DNA from: Datnioides undecimradiatus
Lineage: Eukaryota > Chordata > Actinopteri > Lobotiformes > Datnioididae
Reading direction: 5' to 3'
Assembly (NCBI GenBank): GCA_008933995.1
Contig: WARS01000046.1
Coordinates: 4,760,026 to 4,824,025 of the forward strand
Length of the DNA: 64,000 nt
Shown here piece after piece: positions 19,500 to 33,900 of the stretch (positions within the stretch are counted from its first letter, which is position 1; the number at the start of each line of letters is the position of its first letter). The notes under the pieces are model-generated. The model was not told the origin of the DNA. It saw nothing but the letters and a program-made list of their open reading frames with translations, and ran no database searches. The position numbers and the translations under genes were made by a program.

Positions 19500-22400
19500 C
19501 AAACAAGAAGAACAGCGCCCACTGAGGTTTGAAGAAAAACAAAGGCAATGTGGAATGTGTAAACTTACAAACTATGTGGAGATAAGATTAAAAAGAAGTG
19601 GTTTGCTAAGATTAGTTTAATGAAGTTTTAAGTGTGGATTATTTGATATGTCTGTGCAATGCACCAAATATTTGGAACAAAAGGCAACAACATTAATCTC
19701 ATTCATGGTTCTTCAATAAATATGAATAAAATGAATAAGTAATAAATGAAGAGTTTGTGACTAATTAATTCATAGATTTACTTCTTGTTTACTAGTAATC
19801 CAAAACATTTTGGAGGCCAAGGTTAGCAAAAGCACTGCTGTGGCTCATTCAAAAGTTAACTAAAAGCTGTTTGAATTGGAAAAAAAAGGACCAGACTTTT
19901 TTTTTGTACTGTATTCATGAGATAACATAATCTAACATCATCAGAGTGTTTGGATTACCTCTGGGCTATTTATACTGTTGTGGAAACATTTCAGTGATTT
20001 ATTATTTGCCAATATTTTGCAAAAAGTACATATTTAACTATTTATTATCTCATTTAAAAGAGAGTTCATATAACACTTGTAACTTGTAACACTTTTGTTT
20101 TTTGTCTTTACACATTTATTAATGTAACAGATGTAACAGATGTAATAAATGTAATAAAATGCTCCACTGCTCATTTACTTTCCACCTCATTGTTGATGTT
20201 GCCAACCTCAACCATAGACATTTATCAGTCTTCCTTATAGAAATGTGCATAAAGCTACAAAAAGCAATCAAATTAAAGCAAAAGTCCTTTTTTACGTTAG
20301 TACGTTTTTTCCCCACCAAAACTCTAGTCATAGTGCTTAAACTGTTAAGTTGTAAATGTGACATTACACTTTTAGTTAAAGGTTACCTGAGTCCATGGGA
20401 ATCTCCATCACCACTCTTATCTTCGTGACAGAGGAGGATAGAGGTCAACTTTTCTTTCTGCTCATCATCCTCCCCTCCCTTACTTCCTCTCCTTACTTAA
20501 TCAATCAATCCTGATTTGACCATCATTATCACTGGCACCTACACTTACGCAATGACTGATAGCATGAGATAAGGCACACTGAGGTAGCATGTAACCTGAG
20601 AAAATAAGGGGAAACCAGTAAATGTAAGAATATAAGTTTTTTCCAGGAGAGGTCTATATTATTGACATTTACGTACAGAGGCCATCTTGTTGAACACTTT
20701 GACAACAAGTCATTCTACAGCTATGCAGATAAGAGCTTTGAGTCAGGGTTAATTACGGAAACGCATTGTTTGGATACCACCGCTGCTGATCGTACAGTCA
20801 GATGTCCTCCAGGAGATTCCAACGTGCCAGATTTTAGAGATGAACGCTCTCACTCTTACGCATGAACACACAGTGAAAGTGGACAATAAGGACAGCTAAA
20901 GAAAAAGAAAAAAAAAAAGTTGTTCTGCCTGAAGAAAAAAAGCTTCAGGTGGTGCTGATCTCCTGTGCTTACATTCTTCCCTTCTTGCCCAAAGCAATGA
21001 GGCATTTTGGTCTCCTCTGATGGAGCTTTTGTATTGGAAATGTTTGTAGGTGGACATTTGGGCCAAAGGATGCTCGCTGCCCCCTCACACACACCTTCCA
21101 CTCCAACTCCATTCTTCCTCCCTTCCTTAAACTGGATTCAGGAATACCCCTCTATACAAAGGGGATCTCTTCCTGTTTGCCTAAGTCAGGCTCAGATATG
21201 GGTCACAGAACTATTGTCCTCTGACGCCTCTGTTTCCCTAACAAACTGGGGAGGGGAAAAAACTGTTGTCAGTTTGAATGAGCGTGTTTGTGTTTGCATT
21301 GAAATATGGACTTTTTATGCCCATCCAGTGGGTGGGTTTATGCATTTGTGTGTTTGACATAGAGTTGGGCTGGGCTAGAAGTGGCCAGGCATGAATTAGA
21401 CCTTCTTGTTTCCCCGTTTTCTTCCATTGTCCAGAGTCAACAGTGATCTGTCCCCCGTAGTCGGAAGCACCTGTCTCTGCTGCAGCGGACAAAGGAGGAT
21501 GACCACCTGTTGTGTTTCACCACACAGGGTTACCACAAGGTTAGCTCGTTCATAAATCTCTACGGCTTTGGTCTGAGTGGATCCTGTGAAGAAGTGCGTT
21601 TTTTTGTTTTACAGGGGTTTAAACGGGAAATAAGCTGATCATTATCATAAGTGGCGATGACTTAAAATTGTAACATCATACGTACTAAGATGAACATATC
21701 TTTTACATGCACAGATAAAACGTTTCTCGAAAGTCGAAAGCACATGCACATACTTTATGAGATCATCAGCTTTTTGAGTTAATGATAAATCTTTGTAGAA
21801 ATTAGCACCATGACTTTTGATTGCTATTACTTTTATTATTATTTTATATAGTTGTGCCTGCATTGCTGACTTTCCCATCATCCTCAGCTCAACTTTAGGT
21901 TTGGCTAAACATTAGCATGTTAGTAGTTTTTCCTACTCTGAATCTAGGATCTGAGGATAGATGCTGTCATATGTTGTAGATAATTTAAAGGGACTAATTT
22001 CTTATTTTGGACCAGATGAATAAATGTAACTTGATTTTAATATAATTATAAATGTCCTTTCCTGTTCTCTGTGAGGTCCAAGGCTTCCTTTGGCAGACAA
22101 GTAAAAAGAATTAGCAGCAACTTTTGCAGGTTTTGACAACAACATGCGGTGCAGGTTAATGAAACGACTTACAAAAAACCAACGGGTTAAATCACTTTAA
22201 AAAAAAAAATCACAAACACTGTGAACAACAACAAGAGTCTATGTGTATTGTTCTTTCATATCTAACCCAACCTCAAATCTATTGCCACAGTAGAGTCACA
22301 GTCCTTCAGCTTAATAATAGCTATCCGAAGGGATCCCAGCGCGACAAAACAATACACAAGCAATAATAAAGACGCTTTTAAATACAGAGATCACAGGACA

Positions 22401-24100
22401 CAGCTTCCTGCCTGTTTCTCTCATTCGACTGTCATTAGCAGGGGCCTGGATAATAGTCTCTGCTCTGTCCCGTCCTGTGTGTGATGTGGTGGAAGGTCAG
22501 TCCAACCTGGCCCTTCAGATGTCCTAAGACAACAGGATGTTATTGAGGATCCAGTCAGGGAAATTACAGCACGCACGGAAGGCAGATGTGATTGGCACAC
22601 AAATTACAGGAAATGCTAAATGCATTTGTCATCGTGCATCTACTGTATGTTTGCTCACCAAGGTAAAGTTGGTTCATGTGTTGATCATTGACAAAAGAAG
22701 AACCATTACTTTTTATTTGAACTGTGCAAACAAGTCCAATGTTGTCCAGTGGTGACTTCATTTCTGTCTGTTTTAGGATGACGGCGATGCCACATCTAAT
22801 GAGGTTCTGTCAGTATCTATTCAGACATCCAGTCATGAGTTCTTTCAACAGAAAAAACACATGATAAGAGCGACAATAAGACCAAGTCAGTCACCCTGGG
22901 GAGAAGGGAAGTTTGTCATTGTTTGTGTTGAAAAGGGAAAGAGAGCACTCATGTTACCCAAAGCCAACTTGGTGAAAGAACCAAGGATTAAAGGACAGCT
23001 TTACAACAACACAACTATCAGGAGTAGTGTGCACCATGGCATATTTATACTAACCATAAACCAATGGCGTAAGAAACTCCAGTGAATAGAAAAGTTGATG
23101 TCATTGTCTGAAAATAGATCTTTATCTTTCAGTCAAAGCAATTTGTATCTCCATTCCTGCACTATGTTTTCCTCCTCGCCAAACTGTCAGTGCACAATTT
23201 CCCTCTAAACTACGATCTCCAGTCTTGCCAAAATCTGATGGTTACATTTCTAGAGAGACACTCTCATCACAGACATCTGGAGAAGACTTTCTTGTCTTAA
23301 TTAGTTAGGCAAGAATGTGCCAATTTGGAGAACAAAGCTGAGATCTGATGACTCCTTGACTTTAGTTGAAGAGGTGGTTTGTGATCACTGAGGTAAAATC
23401 TGCACTCACCAGAGAAACAGGGCCGAAAAACTACTGAGCACCCCCTTGTCATTACACTAACACACAGCTCCAATGTGTGTCCATCATCTCTACACATCTC
23501 CTCCCTTCACGTCCTCTTCTCTCTTTTCTTTGAACCTCACCTGCTTTGTTTTCTGGGTTTGTCCAAAAAAGAAGAGGGGGAGGAAGCATGAGAGAAAATG
23601 AACGTATTGCTTGCGTGCAGACGGATATTACCCTTTAAAAGCAAAACAAATATGTGTGTGTGCATGCCCTGTAATTTTGCTGTTGACATGTGCACTTACA
23701 GTGGGGATCTGGGACCCTGGTAATGACTGGGGCAGGTAACACTGGAGACAGGTGGAGGACAGTGCTGTCTGACTGGTTCTAAAATAGAGAGAGTGTGTCT
23801 CGTTGCGTGAGTGTGTAAGAGTGTCAAAGACAGACTGAGATGTGCAGACAGACACAGTGGCACCTGGTGATGTCACTGATGTTGTCACTGAAAGGTAGTA
23901 AAGTTCCTCTTTTATAATGGACACCATTCCTGAGCAGTCAACTCAAACCATTCAAACATACTGTATTGTGCTTCCATTGTGCTCTTTGGTGAATGAGGAA
24001 ATAATATTGTGTGGGGCTTTTACTGAGTCACAGTCCATGACTCAGACACAGATTACTTAAAGAAATAAATATCTGGGGATTATTCCAGAAAGTTATATCA
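19500..24100. other. Intergenic DNA between divergent prep and prdm1, part 1
   Basis: No coding exon was recognised. A short tandem of ATGTAACAG-like units lies near 20119-20160. Several T or A runs occur, for example at 20909-20918. The position between two divergent genes makes it a plausible place for prdm1 enhancers, which is inference only. Confidence 0.4.
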
Positions 24101-24117
24101 CACGTCCATTAAATATA

Positions 24118-24810
24118 AAGCTACAACTGGGAGACAGTTAGATTAGCATGAAGACTGAAAGCGGAGGAAAGAGCTAGACTGGCTCTGTCCAAAGTTAAAA
24201 AAAAAAATCAGTCTTTATGCTAAGCTAAGCTATCCACTGTACCAAACAGCTGGCTATCAATCATTTCATCAAGTACACGTCCACAAATGTCAAATGGCTT
24301 TACAAACACAGCCAGTGAGCGAAAACGGGGGTGAAAAAGCAAGCCTGACTAACAGAAAACCCCCACACAAAACCAACTGGTTAAGTTATAATGTCTTTAG
24401 AGATGTTGGTAGATATGTTTTTGATGTTCCCTTTGGACACAGCCTGACTAGCTGTTTCCACGTGCTCTTAGTCTTTATGCTAAGCCAGGCTAAATGTGTT
24501 GCATCAACAACAACAGATATGAGAATGGCATTGATTTTCTTGTCTGATGTTGGAAAATAAGTGTATTTCACAAAACTGTTGGTGTAAGTGAAGCTACACA
24601 AGATACAGCATGTTCATTTGTGAGTTTTAGAGCTGTTGGTAGTGACACTCTGGCAGAGCTAGATTAGCTTTCTCCCATTTCCAATCTTTATTCTAAACTA
24701 AGCTAACAGTCTGCTGACTGTAGCATCTGTGGTATTGATCTTTTCATCTAACTTGGCAAGAAATCAATTAAATGCATTTCCCAAAATGTCCCAAAACTAT
24801 TCCTTTGAAG
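24118..24810. repeat. Cluster of degenerate fish interspersed repeats
   Basis: Three stretches share a recurring core, TCTTTATGCTAAGC or close variants, at about 24211, 24473 and 24687. In the second and third copies this is followed by a segment resembling CATCTAACTTGGCAAGAAAT and then TTTCCCAAAATGT. I know this core as part of a very common non-autonomous repeat in percomorph fish. The three stretches look like decayed copies side by side or one nested insertion. Family assignment is from memory of the sequence and needs a repeat-library search. Confidence 0.5.
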
Positions 24811-25319
24811 TATTTTAAGAACTCATACAGTAAGCTTCACAATCTGTTTATGTCATGGTAGTATTTTTGTCAATGAAAACTCTTCTTAAATGATCACATC
24901 TGATACTTTGATTCCACTTAGCAAAACAGGTATCACTCGACTTGAGGAAGGGATTGATGTCACTCACATGAGACAGCAAGGACGCACGTGGTAAAGAATG
25001 TGCATGCATGACTACACATACAGCCTACAAAAGCATATTGCATCAGCTCATGTAGGGGTCACAGTCTGCTTTTCTGTAGGCCTTTATTTGGGATGTCAGG
25101 GAGGAAGTTGTGTGCTTGTGTGTGTCTGTGTGTGTGTTGGAGAGAGAGAGTTAGAGGAAACTCTACCCCATGCCAGAGTGTGACAGCATGGATCAAGTTC
25201 ACCTCTGTTTGTTCAGAGGCCGTACAGAAATATGGCAGGAATCTGAGAACAGCAAGCTACCCAAGGCTTACTGAGCTGAATCTGCAAGCTGCTCCAGAGA
25301 GACAAATGGACACAGACAA

Positions 25320-25369
<50 letters not shown>
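25320..25369. repeat. (CA)n microsatellite, about 25 units
   Basis: An uninterrupted CA run of about 50 bases. The lack of interruptions suggests it is polymorphic. Confidence 0.95.
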
Positions 25370-25371
<2 letters not shown>

Positions 25372-26349
25372 CTTATTCTCAGTGGTCAAAACTTATTAAT
25401 TTCTTCTGTCTATGCCACCAATTCTCACTTTTTCTGGCCAGTTATATTTTTTTTCCGTTGAATAAAACATCTTAAACTCTGCAGGAAATATAAGAGAGTG
25501 TGTGTGTGAGTTTGTGTGTATGAGTGTGTTCGTTTGTGTTACTGTGCATCCTTCCCGGATGATGCGTCTCACTGGTGGTCATTATTACAGTCTGCCTTAG
25601 TAATCAGGAGGAAGACAAAACAATGTGAGGAGCCTTTTAATACAGGCAGGTGTGGCTCCTGGGGGTCTGATACTTCCTGATGCTGCACAGTGACCCACCT
25701 TAAGAAGTCAGTCGATCTGGTGCTCAGAAGGAGAAAGAGTTTTTTTTAGCAGGAGACAAAAAGTGACTCACATTTATTTGAGAATTTCTGAGCTGATAAA
25801 AGGACAAAAGCAAATACTGCACGTTTTAAGAACAATAATTATCTGACTTTGTCGGGCAGACAGTTTTAAAGTACTTGGTCTCTGCAGTATTTGTTATTAA
25901 AAGTCACTTAAAAGGAATACCATAAAGTTAACATCAGCATTAGTAATCCACTGAGAATGGCTGATTAACAGGACTGCTAGAACTGAACGCAAGCGTGGGA
26001 AAATGGAAACATTTTACTCGAGAGCAAATAACCAGAAAGGATGTTTTTCTTTACAGTATGATGAGATCAAGTGAGCCACAGCGGGTTGAGTTCTCAGAGT
26101 ATGTTGATGGTTCTGATTAGCAGCCCTTCAGTCTCTGTGCGTTTGACCATGTATTTGAAACATAAAGATGTTATTTTTCTGCCTAGAAGTAATTAATCAA
26201 AATAATCTTTTAACATTTACTTGAGTACTGCACATATCAGTCATTCTCTATAACATTCATTCTCTATAACAATGTACTGTAAAAAGAGCCATTCTGCATA
26301 ACAAGGACTCATCGTGCTGATGATGATTCTGTACTTTTCCTAAACTAAC

Positions 26350-26445
26350 ATTTCAAATGTTTTTATTTTTAATGGAGTATTTTAAGACCATGTTACTTCT
26401 ACTTTTACTCAGTAAAGGATGAGTACATCTTCCATCTCTGATCTC
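26350..26445. repeat. Degenerate fish interspersed repeat
   Basis: It contains TAATGGAGTATTTT followed by CTACTTTTACTCAGTAAAGGA and a TCTTCCATCTCTG-like end. This resembles a short repeat very common in percomorph genomes. Recognition is by eye. Confidence 0.4.
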
Positions 26446-29400
26446 ATGTGAATGATGATGATTAATTACAGAATAAAAACATACACAAGATGTTAACAGT
26501 GCAGTTTTTCAACATGTCTGGAAGATGAAGTGTATGGCTGTCACACTCATACCAAGAAGAAAAATTACAAGCTATAAAAAAAATCTCTTAAATGCTGCCC
26601 ATGGTTACTGTGACAGAAAGTCTTCATTTATGGTCACTATAACTGAATAGCACACTAGGGTTAGTCAACAGCTACTCAACCAGTTGATCCAGATTGAACG
26701 TGAGAGACAGAAATGACACATGAAAAATGTTTAAGGCTGGAGCGTGTTTCAGTCACACTGCACACTCCTCAACCTGACGCCAGGACAGCCCACGAGTTGT
26801 ATGTTTAGTCATTTTCTTCCCTGCTGCTTTCAGATTGTGTGCGCACAGCTCATCTTCACACAAATTCTCTTACAGCACGCTTTACAAGTAATACAGTGAT
26901 TAATAATCTGAGGAGCCCTGTTGGATTTAAAATATATCTATATCTTTATATGTGTGTGTATTCATGGTGCCTGACTTATTTGTATTTGCTGGCTATAGAT
27001 TAGCTTTGTACTGGCTGGACATTTAAATGCATATCTTTTTGTGTAAAGCCAATCTTGAATTGTGACGTTATTTATCATTCACAGGTTACAGACATCTGCG
27101 CTGTGGGTCAGCTGAGTACAGCAAGAGCGTTTTCTCCTCATCTCTGTGGGTGGTTTTGTCAGGATTTGAAAATACATCTGTTGTGAAGCGCAGTAGCATT
27201 CCTCTTAGCCCTGAAACCATGATAATAACCCTTGGCCTGTCAACAGGAGATCATCCACCAGTTGGGGGGAGATGGTTGGTGCACTATGTGGGTGGTGGCT
27301 GTGCTGCAGTGCTGACATTCACTCACATTCGCACCTGAAATGGAAAACAGGAGGGAAAAGAGGATGGAGAAAGACAAATTACATTTCTGTTTTTCCTGCT
27401 CAAAACGTATTCATTAAGTTCATATTGCTCCTGTCATGTCAATACAGAGTCTGACACCGTTCGAAATGTCAGAGACTGGAGGAAATGCATGTGCGAGTGA
27501 GTGATTTCTCAACCACAAGCTGAATAGAGAGCAGCGCAGGGTAGTGCTGGGTAAAGGAAATCACTTAGAGTAACATGAAATGGACGGGGAGGTAGACAAG
27601 GCTGATGTGCTGATAACAGCACAGCATGACAGGGAAAAAGTGAGGGTGACATGGGTGTGAGTAGGGGGCTGTGACAACAAGATAGTTGTGATAGAATGCG
27701 AAACATTTCTCCTCGAGTCAGCCATAAAACTTCAGCAAAGGCAGAGGTGGAGGCTGCGTCAAACATTTCAGCTGTAATGGGTTATAAAATGGGCTCCATC
27801 GCAGCCATCTCTGCCAAAGATCATTGTTCTCCTCCTTGGGGGAGGTGACAGAGAAGGAGTGGTCGCCTTTAGTCCTGCTGCGAGAAATGACCCTAGGCAG
27901 GTACAGGCTCAAGCATGGAAATTACAGGGCTTAAGATACCAATGCCATTTACAGAGGCCTCAAAGGCAACCTTAGTCTGTGTACAAGCAGTTCTCTGGAT
28001 TGCAGTTTGCAGACATTTACTGTTGATGAGCTGTATTTTCTGCACTCTGAGAAATGCAAATAAAAAAGAAATACATACCGTATTTAAATGTTAAATGTAG
28101 CTGCATAAGAGTCAATTCAAACTTGTTTCATTAGGGTTAGGCAGTAATCTCACAGCTCTTTGTGTGGCTTGGATACCACTGGCGCAAGTGAGAAAGTGCT
28201 TCATTTACTTTAGACCATGTAACATTTGAAAGAACAAAGAGCTCACACCTTGCCCTTACAAATTAAATAAAAATATACAGAGACGAGATGGTAATGGAGA
28301 CAGACTGGAGTGAAATAACAGAAAGAAATAGAGCGTCCAGTGAGTTCTGAGTTCAGTCAGAGGCCAAGCTGAAAACGTGCACACACCCACAAGATCACTG
28401 TGTCTGCACATGTACATTCATTGGCACTATCTGTAGCATGCCATCTTTATTTTCTGTTACTCTCTACAATGCCACCTGATGAGACATCGTACTATATCAA
28501 CATCTCTGCCACTGACAGGTAGTAGGCTTGTTCTTCTTGTCCTACATAGAAATGAATAACAGCTCCTCACGCTTCTTGTGTCTCTATAAGTCGGTTCATC
28601 ATCTTGTCATTCTAAGAATGTCATGTAAAATATCAGGTAGGAAAACGACCAACTAGCCGCACACTACCCATGCTCCAAAACATCCACCCACGCATAACCA
28701 AAGTTTTGAGAGCAATCTCAGGCATCTACACGACTCATACGAGAAGTCCTGCTGTCATGTGAATTACTCACACAGTACGTGTGAGTAATATATGTAGTAA
28801 AGAGATGGTTCAGATAGAGAGGCATTACAGAGGAAGAGGAGTGGCAGAGGAGAGGAGAGCTGAATAGAAGGTGATGAATGAGATGACTGAAGGCACAGGG
28901 AAAGAGCGAAACAGCAAGAGAGAAGTGGATTTTAAATTACATGGTGGCTCATGTCAGCAGCTGTAATTAGTAGCTTGGTCAGGTGTGATGAGTGGGACAG
29001 GAAGTATGAAAAGACGGTCGAAACAGCACAGAAACTAAGGAGAGTCTATGAGGAACAGAATCCACTTGACACTTCATGTTGCTTTATGAACTTCCCTGAA
29101 GTGGTGAAAGTGAATGAGAACAGTGTGTGAGGCAAAAAACACATGTACAAATGGAAATGAGCTCACAGACATGCATACGAGGCTGTTGTTCACAGTATGT
29201 CGCGTGTCAAGCGCGTGGATGACGAGTCTGAAAATTCAGCCAGTTCTTATGCTGGCTGGCAGCCTGCCAAGTCAAATGTTGCCTTTGGAGAAAAGAACAA
29301 GAGGGGAACAGTCTGGGGTGAAAGCTGGGCTACAGATAAACTTACAGCATGACACAAGCATCAACACATCGTGGATCTCACCCCCATGGAGCAGTACAGA

Positions 29401-30657
29401 AGGACAGCTGGACACAAGTCTCTGGAAAGGGAAAACAGGATATAAATGTCCCTGCGTGCACAACAAAACACACCCTTCACAATGGCTTATTCATTTATTT
29501 GTATTTTGAATGATGGCACAGTTTCATATTGCAGCCTCCAGACACTTTCAGTATTATAAGCCCTATGACCTTTTTTTTTAAATAAATAGAAGAACGATGC
29601 CAAATGAGATCCTTCAGAAAAGACCTGACCCAAACACTAAGGAAAACATTTTAAGTGTACCTTGGTGTCCTAATATTTCACGTGTGTTTAAGCAAATTCA
29701 AAGGCAAATTCTTATTTAAAGAGCAGCAAGAATTAGTTAATACCAAGACAATCAAACAGCAACTACTTTGATAAGCGGTCAATCATTCGTAATTGTGAAG
29801 CGGAGAAGTGCAAAAATGTGATAGAAGTTATCAAATCTGAGAATTTGTTATTTGTTTTGGTTCATTTGAATTAGACTGACTATTTTGATATCAGGCTGTT
29901 GATAAATTTGCCAAATTTGAATTTTAACCCAAAGTTATCGTTTACCAAAAAAGGAGGTAATCAGGAACTTTTGTAAATCAACAAACAAAGTGTAGACGTT
30001 CCAAGATGACAATCATTGTGTTCCTGGCATTGCTCTGAAAAGAGATCAAGAATTTGGCTTATGTAATTCTTACTTACTGTCACAACACGTATCTGTATCA
30101 GTCAAACAGCAACAGACATACACAGAGTGGAAATATTTCTGTGTGCAGCTGTTTGCTGTGATGAACAGTTGGATATTGAATTACTTCATACTCAAGAAGT
30201 GTCACTTTGCAAACTGCTTTTTAAACTGACCATCTAATGAAGCAGCAGAGCTTGAAAAATTTCTTTTTCTTTAAATTGGCCAATTTATACATTTTTACAT
30301 TTTTCAAACATGACTGCTGAAGCCTACATTGTTGAGAAGAATTGCTATTCTTTATGGTCTGCTGCTTTTAATTCAGTGTACATACTAAAAGCTTAGATTA
30401 ATTTGGTTTGAATGAACTCTATTGACATTTAAAAAAAACCAAAACAACTTGTCAAATATTGCCTCACACTACACAAGCACCACAATGACCTCATCTCCTC
30501 TTTGCTATGGCCTTGACTTACCAACAAAACACAGGTATGCCTAAAGATGGAGTGGGTGACTGTCAGAAAATGAAGATGTATTTGTCTGATCCGGACATAG
30601 CTGTGTGACAGTCAGTGCACCCCCTGGAGAAAGCCTTATGCCCCGGGGCAAGAGGAT

Positions 30658-30684
30658 GACACACACACAGACACACACACACAC
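30658..30684. repeat. Short interrupted (CA)n run
   Basis: CA dinucleotides with one AGAC interruption, about 270 bases upstream of the first prdm1 coding exon. Confidence 0.7.
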
Positions 30685-30952
30685 TCTCCAAGGAGGAGTC
30701 ATGGGGCAAAGGGGAGGAGGGAGAGGGAGCACTAGAGGAAAAGGGAGTGTTTCTGTCTCAAACACACACCTTCCCTCCTCCCATGCGAGAGGCAAGAGAA
30801 AGAGTCACACACTCAAGCGCTCAGTTGTGCAGTCAGTCACACACAGGTACACAGGATACTGAGGTTGGGTGAGAGAGGACAAGAGACAGAGAACAGCCAC
30901 CATTTGCTCATAGACACTCAAGCTTTCAAGCAGGGCACTTACAGCCTGCCCT

Positions 30953-33900
30953 ATGTGTGGCTCCTCTCAAGGCTTAACAGTAAGTGTGCAACATCCTTCT
31001 CGAGTAATCTTATTGACACTATTGTGTAACAAAACTTGCTTATTATTCAGATTTTTTTTCTACCATGGTGCATGGGACTTTTTATTTATTATTGGAAGAT
31101 GACACTGTCGAAACGAGGCGTCAGTTTAAAGTTAAGAGCGCTTTCTAGAGTCAACCTGTTGCATGTTGTCCAGCAAGCCACAGCTGCGAGCCTTTGACTC
31201 ATGTCTCATTTTTCAGAATATATTTTATGCTGTGTCACTGGGTTCGATGGTTTCAGGGTGAGCTGTCACACACTTGTGACAGTCATTCTGAGTCAGCTGT
31301 GGTGACACACTTCAGAGAAAAATAGGGTGAAACATAGGGTGAAATGTCGTCCATAAATCTCATCTCTTTGTGCTCTTATTTGCATTTCTCTTTGTTCCCT
31401 CTGAATAATGTGACATACCTATGATATTGTAGCATATGTATCACTAACCAATGTATAAGTTACATTTCTGTGTGAGCTTTAAGGATTTCTGATTACTTAT
31501 AACAATTAAAACATCAACAGGAGATAACTATTTTGTAAACACATAATTGTGCAAAACTGAAGAATTTCATGCCAAATAAGTTCTCAGTTAGGCCTGAATT
31601 TTCAGTTTTTGTGAGTTTGTCTCACCTCAGGAGGGAACAGAAGTCACATGAGTACTTACCAAATATTACCAGCCACAGACTTTATCTATCACTATCTCAG
31701 AAGCAAACTGATGTGACTGAAAAGGAAGTTGTGAGCACTGTCTTTTAATCACAAGTGTTCAATCTTCTCTTTTGCTCCTTCACCATTTCATCCCATCAGA
31801 CGGTCACTCAGCCTTTGTCAGGCCTGACATACCTGACAACAATCTTCCTGAGAAGGGAGGGACAGACAGTAGCAGACAGATAAAAAGAAAGAGAAAGAGT
31901 GTTTAGATCTGGCTGAGAGCCAGGTCCCAGGCAGTTCAGAGGAAGTCTGGTCAATTCACTGGGAACACCGATTTCCTTGTGAAAGTGGTTCTGCTCCGGG
32001 GCTGACGTGCACAGGAACCTCCCTTTCAGCCCAGGGGTTGTGATTGGGAGAGTCACAGGATGTATGGGACAGTGGGGGCAATGGGACAGCAAGCACGAAG
32101 GTTCCACTTTGAAGTTTGTTTGTCCGGTATTAGCAGTCGATGGGAAAGTTAGAACCTCCAGCACTTCTCCTCCTTCACGTTCCCAACTTGCTGAAGTCTC
32201 CTCCTCTGTGTCATATCTTACACACTGCAGTCTAATTTTAGCTCCATTCAAAACCTGACTTCCTTTGGTACTACAGCTGTTGTTTGTATTGTCTGTGTTT
32301 TTTCCCTTAAATCATGACAAAAAAAAAAGGAAAAAGGTGTCTTTGGTCAACAATTAGTCAGAGTCATCTGATATTTCCAGGCATGGAATGATGGACATTT
32401 CATAATTCCCTACTTCCCTACTTTATGTCTTGACCTATCTTCTAGGCCTCCTCCTCTCAGTGCACCACAGCTATGTTAACCTCAGAAAGGTCACCGTTAA
32501 GCTCAGGGATCACCACAACAGCAACGCCAGAGACACAGGATGTAGATATGACATCATGGAGTGAGGCAGACTTTGGAGAGAAGTGCACTTACATCGTGAA
32601 GGACCAGCCTCTGGAGGAAGAGCCTGAAAACAACAGCAGGACACGAGCCGAGAGATCCTTACCCAGAAACCTGGCCCTGAAGTGCTGTCACAACTCTGTG
32701 GAGGTATGAAGCAAAACCAACCTTATTTGTTATTCAATATGTCTGAGAAAGTGAGGTTTTAAGGATTTGCTCCCATCCTGTTTTAAAAACCAAAGCAGGG
32801 AAACAATGAGTAAAAAAAAAATCCTTAATATATCTAAGTGGTATGTAAGCATGCACTATGGTTGTTTATGTTTTGTGTAACTGCTGACTCTTTGCGTCAC
32901 TCCAACATCCTTCCATCCACTCATTCATCCTCAGACGGGAAGTACTTGACATGTTGTTGTCTAATTTCAACCTTTCCTCTCTGTTCTGTATGTGTTGAGG
33001 CAAAGAGAAGGGGGCCAAGCTCCTCAGCACACAGCCTGGGGTCTCTATGATTAGTAGCTACCTAGATTCCCAACCCATTGACCCTGGAAACAATTACACT
33101 GTAAAGCAGAACACCAGCACAGGGACCCACCTTATGGATAACACCATAAACAATCTGGATTAAGTCTGTGGCACGAAGAGTGTTTTAAAGTGGAGGATAG
33201 TTTATGTTCAACTGGCTGGACAAGGGTTAGGCAGCACGGTTGATACATGATAAAAGATTAACCAGATGGAGAATTCATGGAAAGGAGTCATTAAGTTTCC
33301 TTATGCAAGATTCAGGTTGAGCCTCTGCAGATGAAAGATGGTTGTCAGGTGAGATCAGAGGAAGTTGTCTAGGCAACTGAAGCAAAATACCTGTATGACC
33401 ACTGACCTTCTAATGAGGTCTGTCTGGAGTCTGGGTGACACCAAAGAGCAGGATACGTTACAGTAATCTGTGACACAAGGGCACCTCAAATGGAGCCGCG
33501 TAACAAAGCCACTGAAGGCAAGAGTAAAACTAGCTGGATAAAATGAAGATAACCTCTATGGCTAAGCATGCAGGGCTTGATCCAGCTACATAAAAACACC
33601 ATGCTACTATTGCTCCAAGATGAAAGAGAGAGCACATTACCATTGCTTTAGGGGATTTGAACACAGAGCTAAAGGTGCAGTTGACTGGTAGGGGTGTGCC
33701 CATGACACTCAATACTCTCTTCCACACCCTGGAGGCTTGAGACGTAGGGGTGAGTTTCACACCTGGAGGTAGCAGGACAAGAGTAGTGGTGAAATTTTAA
33801 TATGGTAGAGAAACTGAAGATAACTCTGGCAATTGGCTTATGAAATATTCAGCATGTGAAAGAACAAATACATTCTGTCACAGCCTGGCAAATCCTCATT

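Larger units (their letters stand above)
24811..30850. other. Intergenic DNA between prep and prdm1, part 2
   Basis: No coding exon was recognised. The interval contains a long CA microsatellite, a likely degenerate interspersed repeat near 26.35 kb and TG-rich patches near 25.5 and 26.95 kb. Regulatory elements for prdm1 may lie here, but none can be identified from sequence alone. Confidence 0.4.

Noticed and set aside
25320-25369. Possible CRISPR-like or satellite array
   Set aside because: A simple CA microsatellite. No repeat-spacer structure was seen anywhere in the window, and the genome is clearly eukaryotic.
31808-32251. Minus-strand open frame of 147 codons in prdm1 intron 1
   Set aside because: No recognisable domain, lies antisense in an intron, and has a low-complexity C-terminal part. 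Chance is more likely.
33170-33800. Possible interspersed repeat in prdm1 intron 2
   Set aside because: The composition hinted at a mobile element, but I found no terminal repeats or protein motifs to support it.
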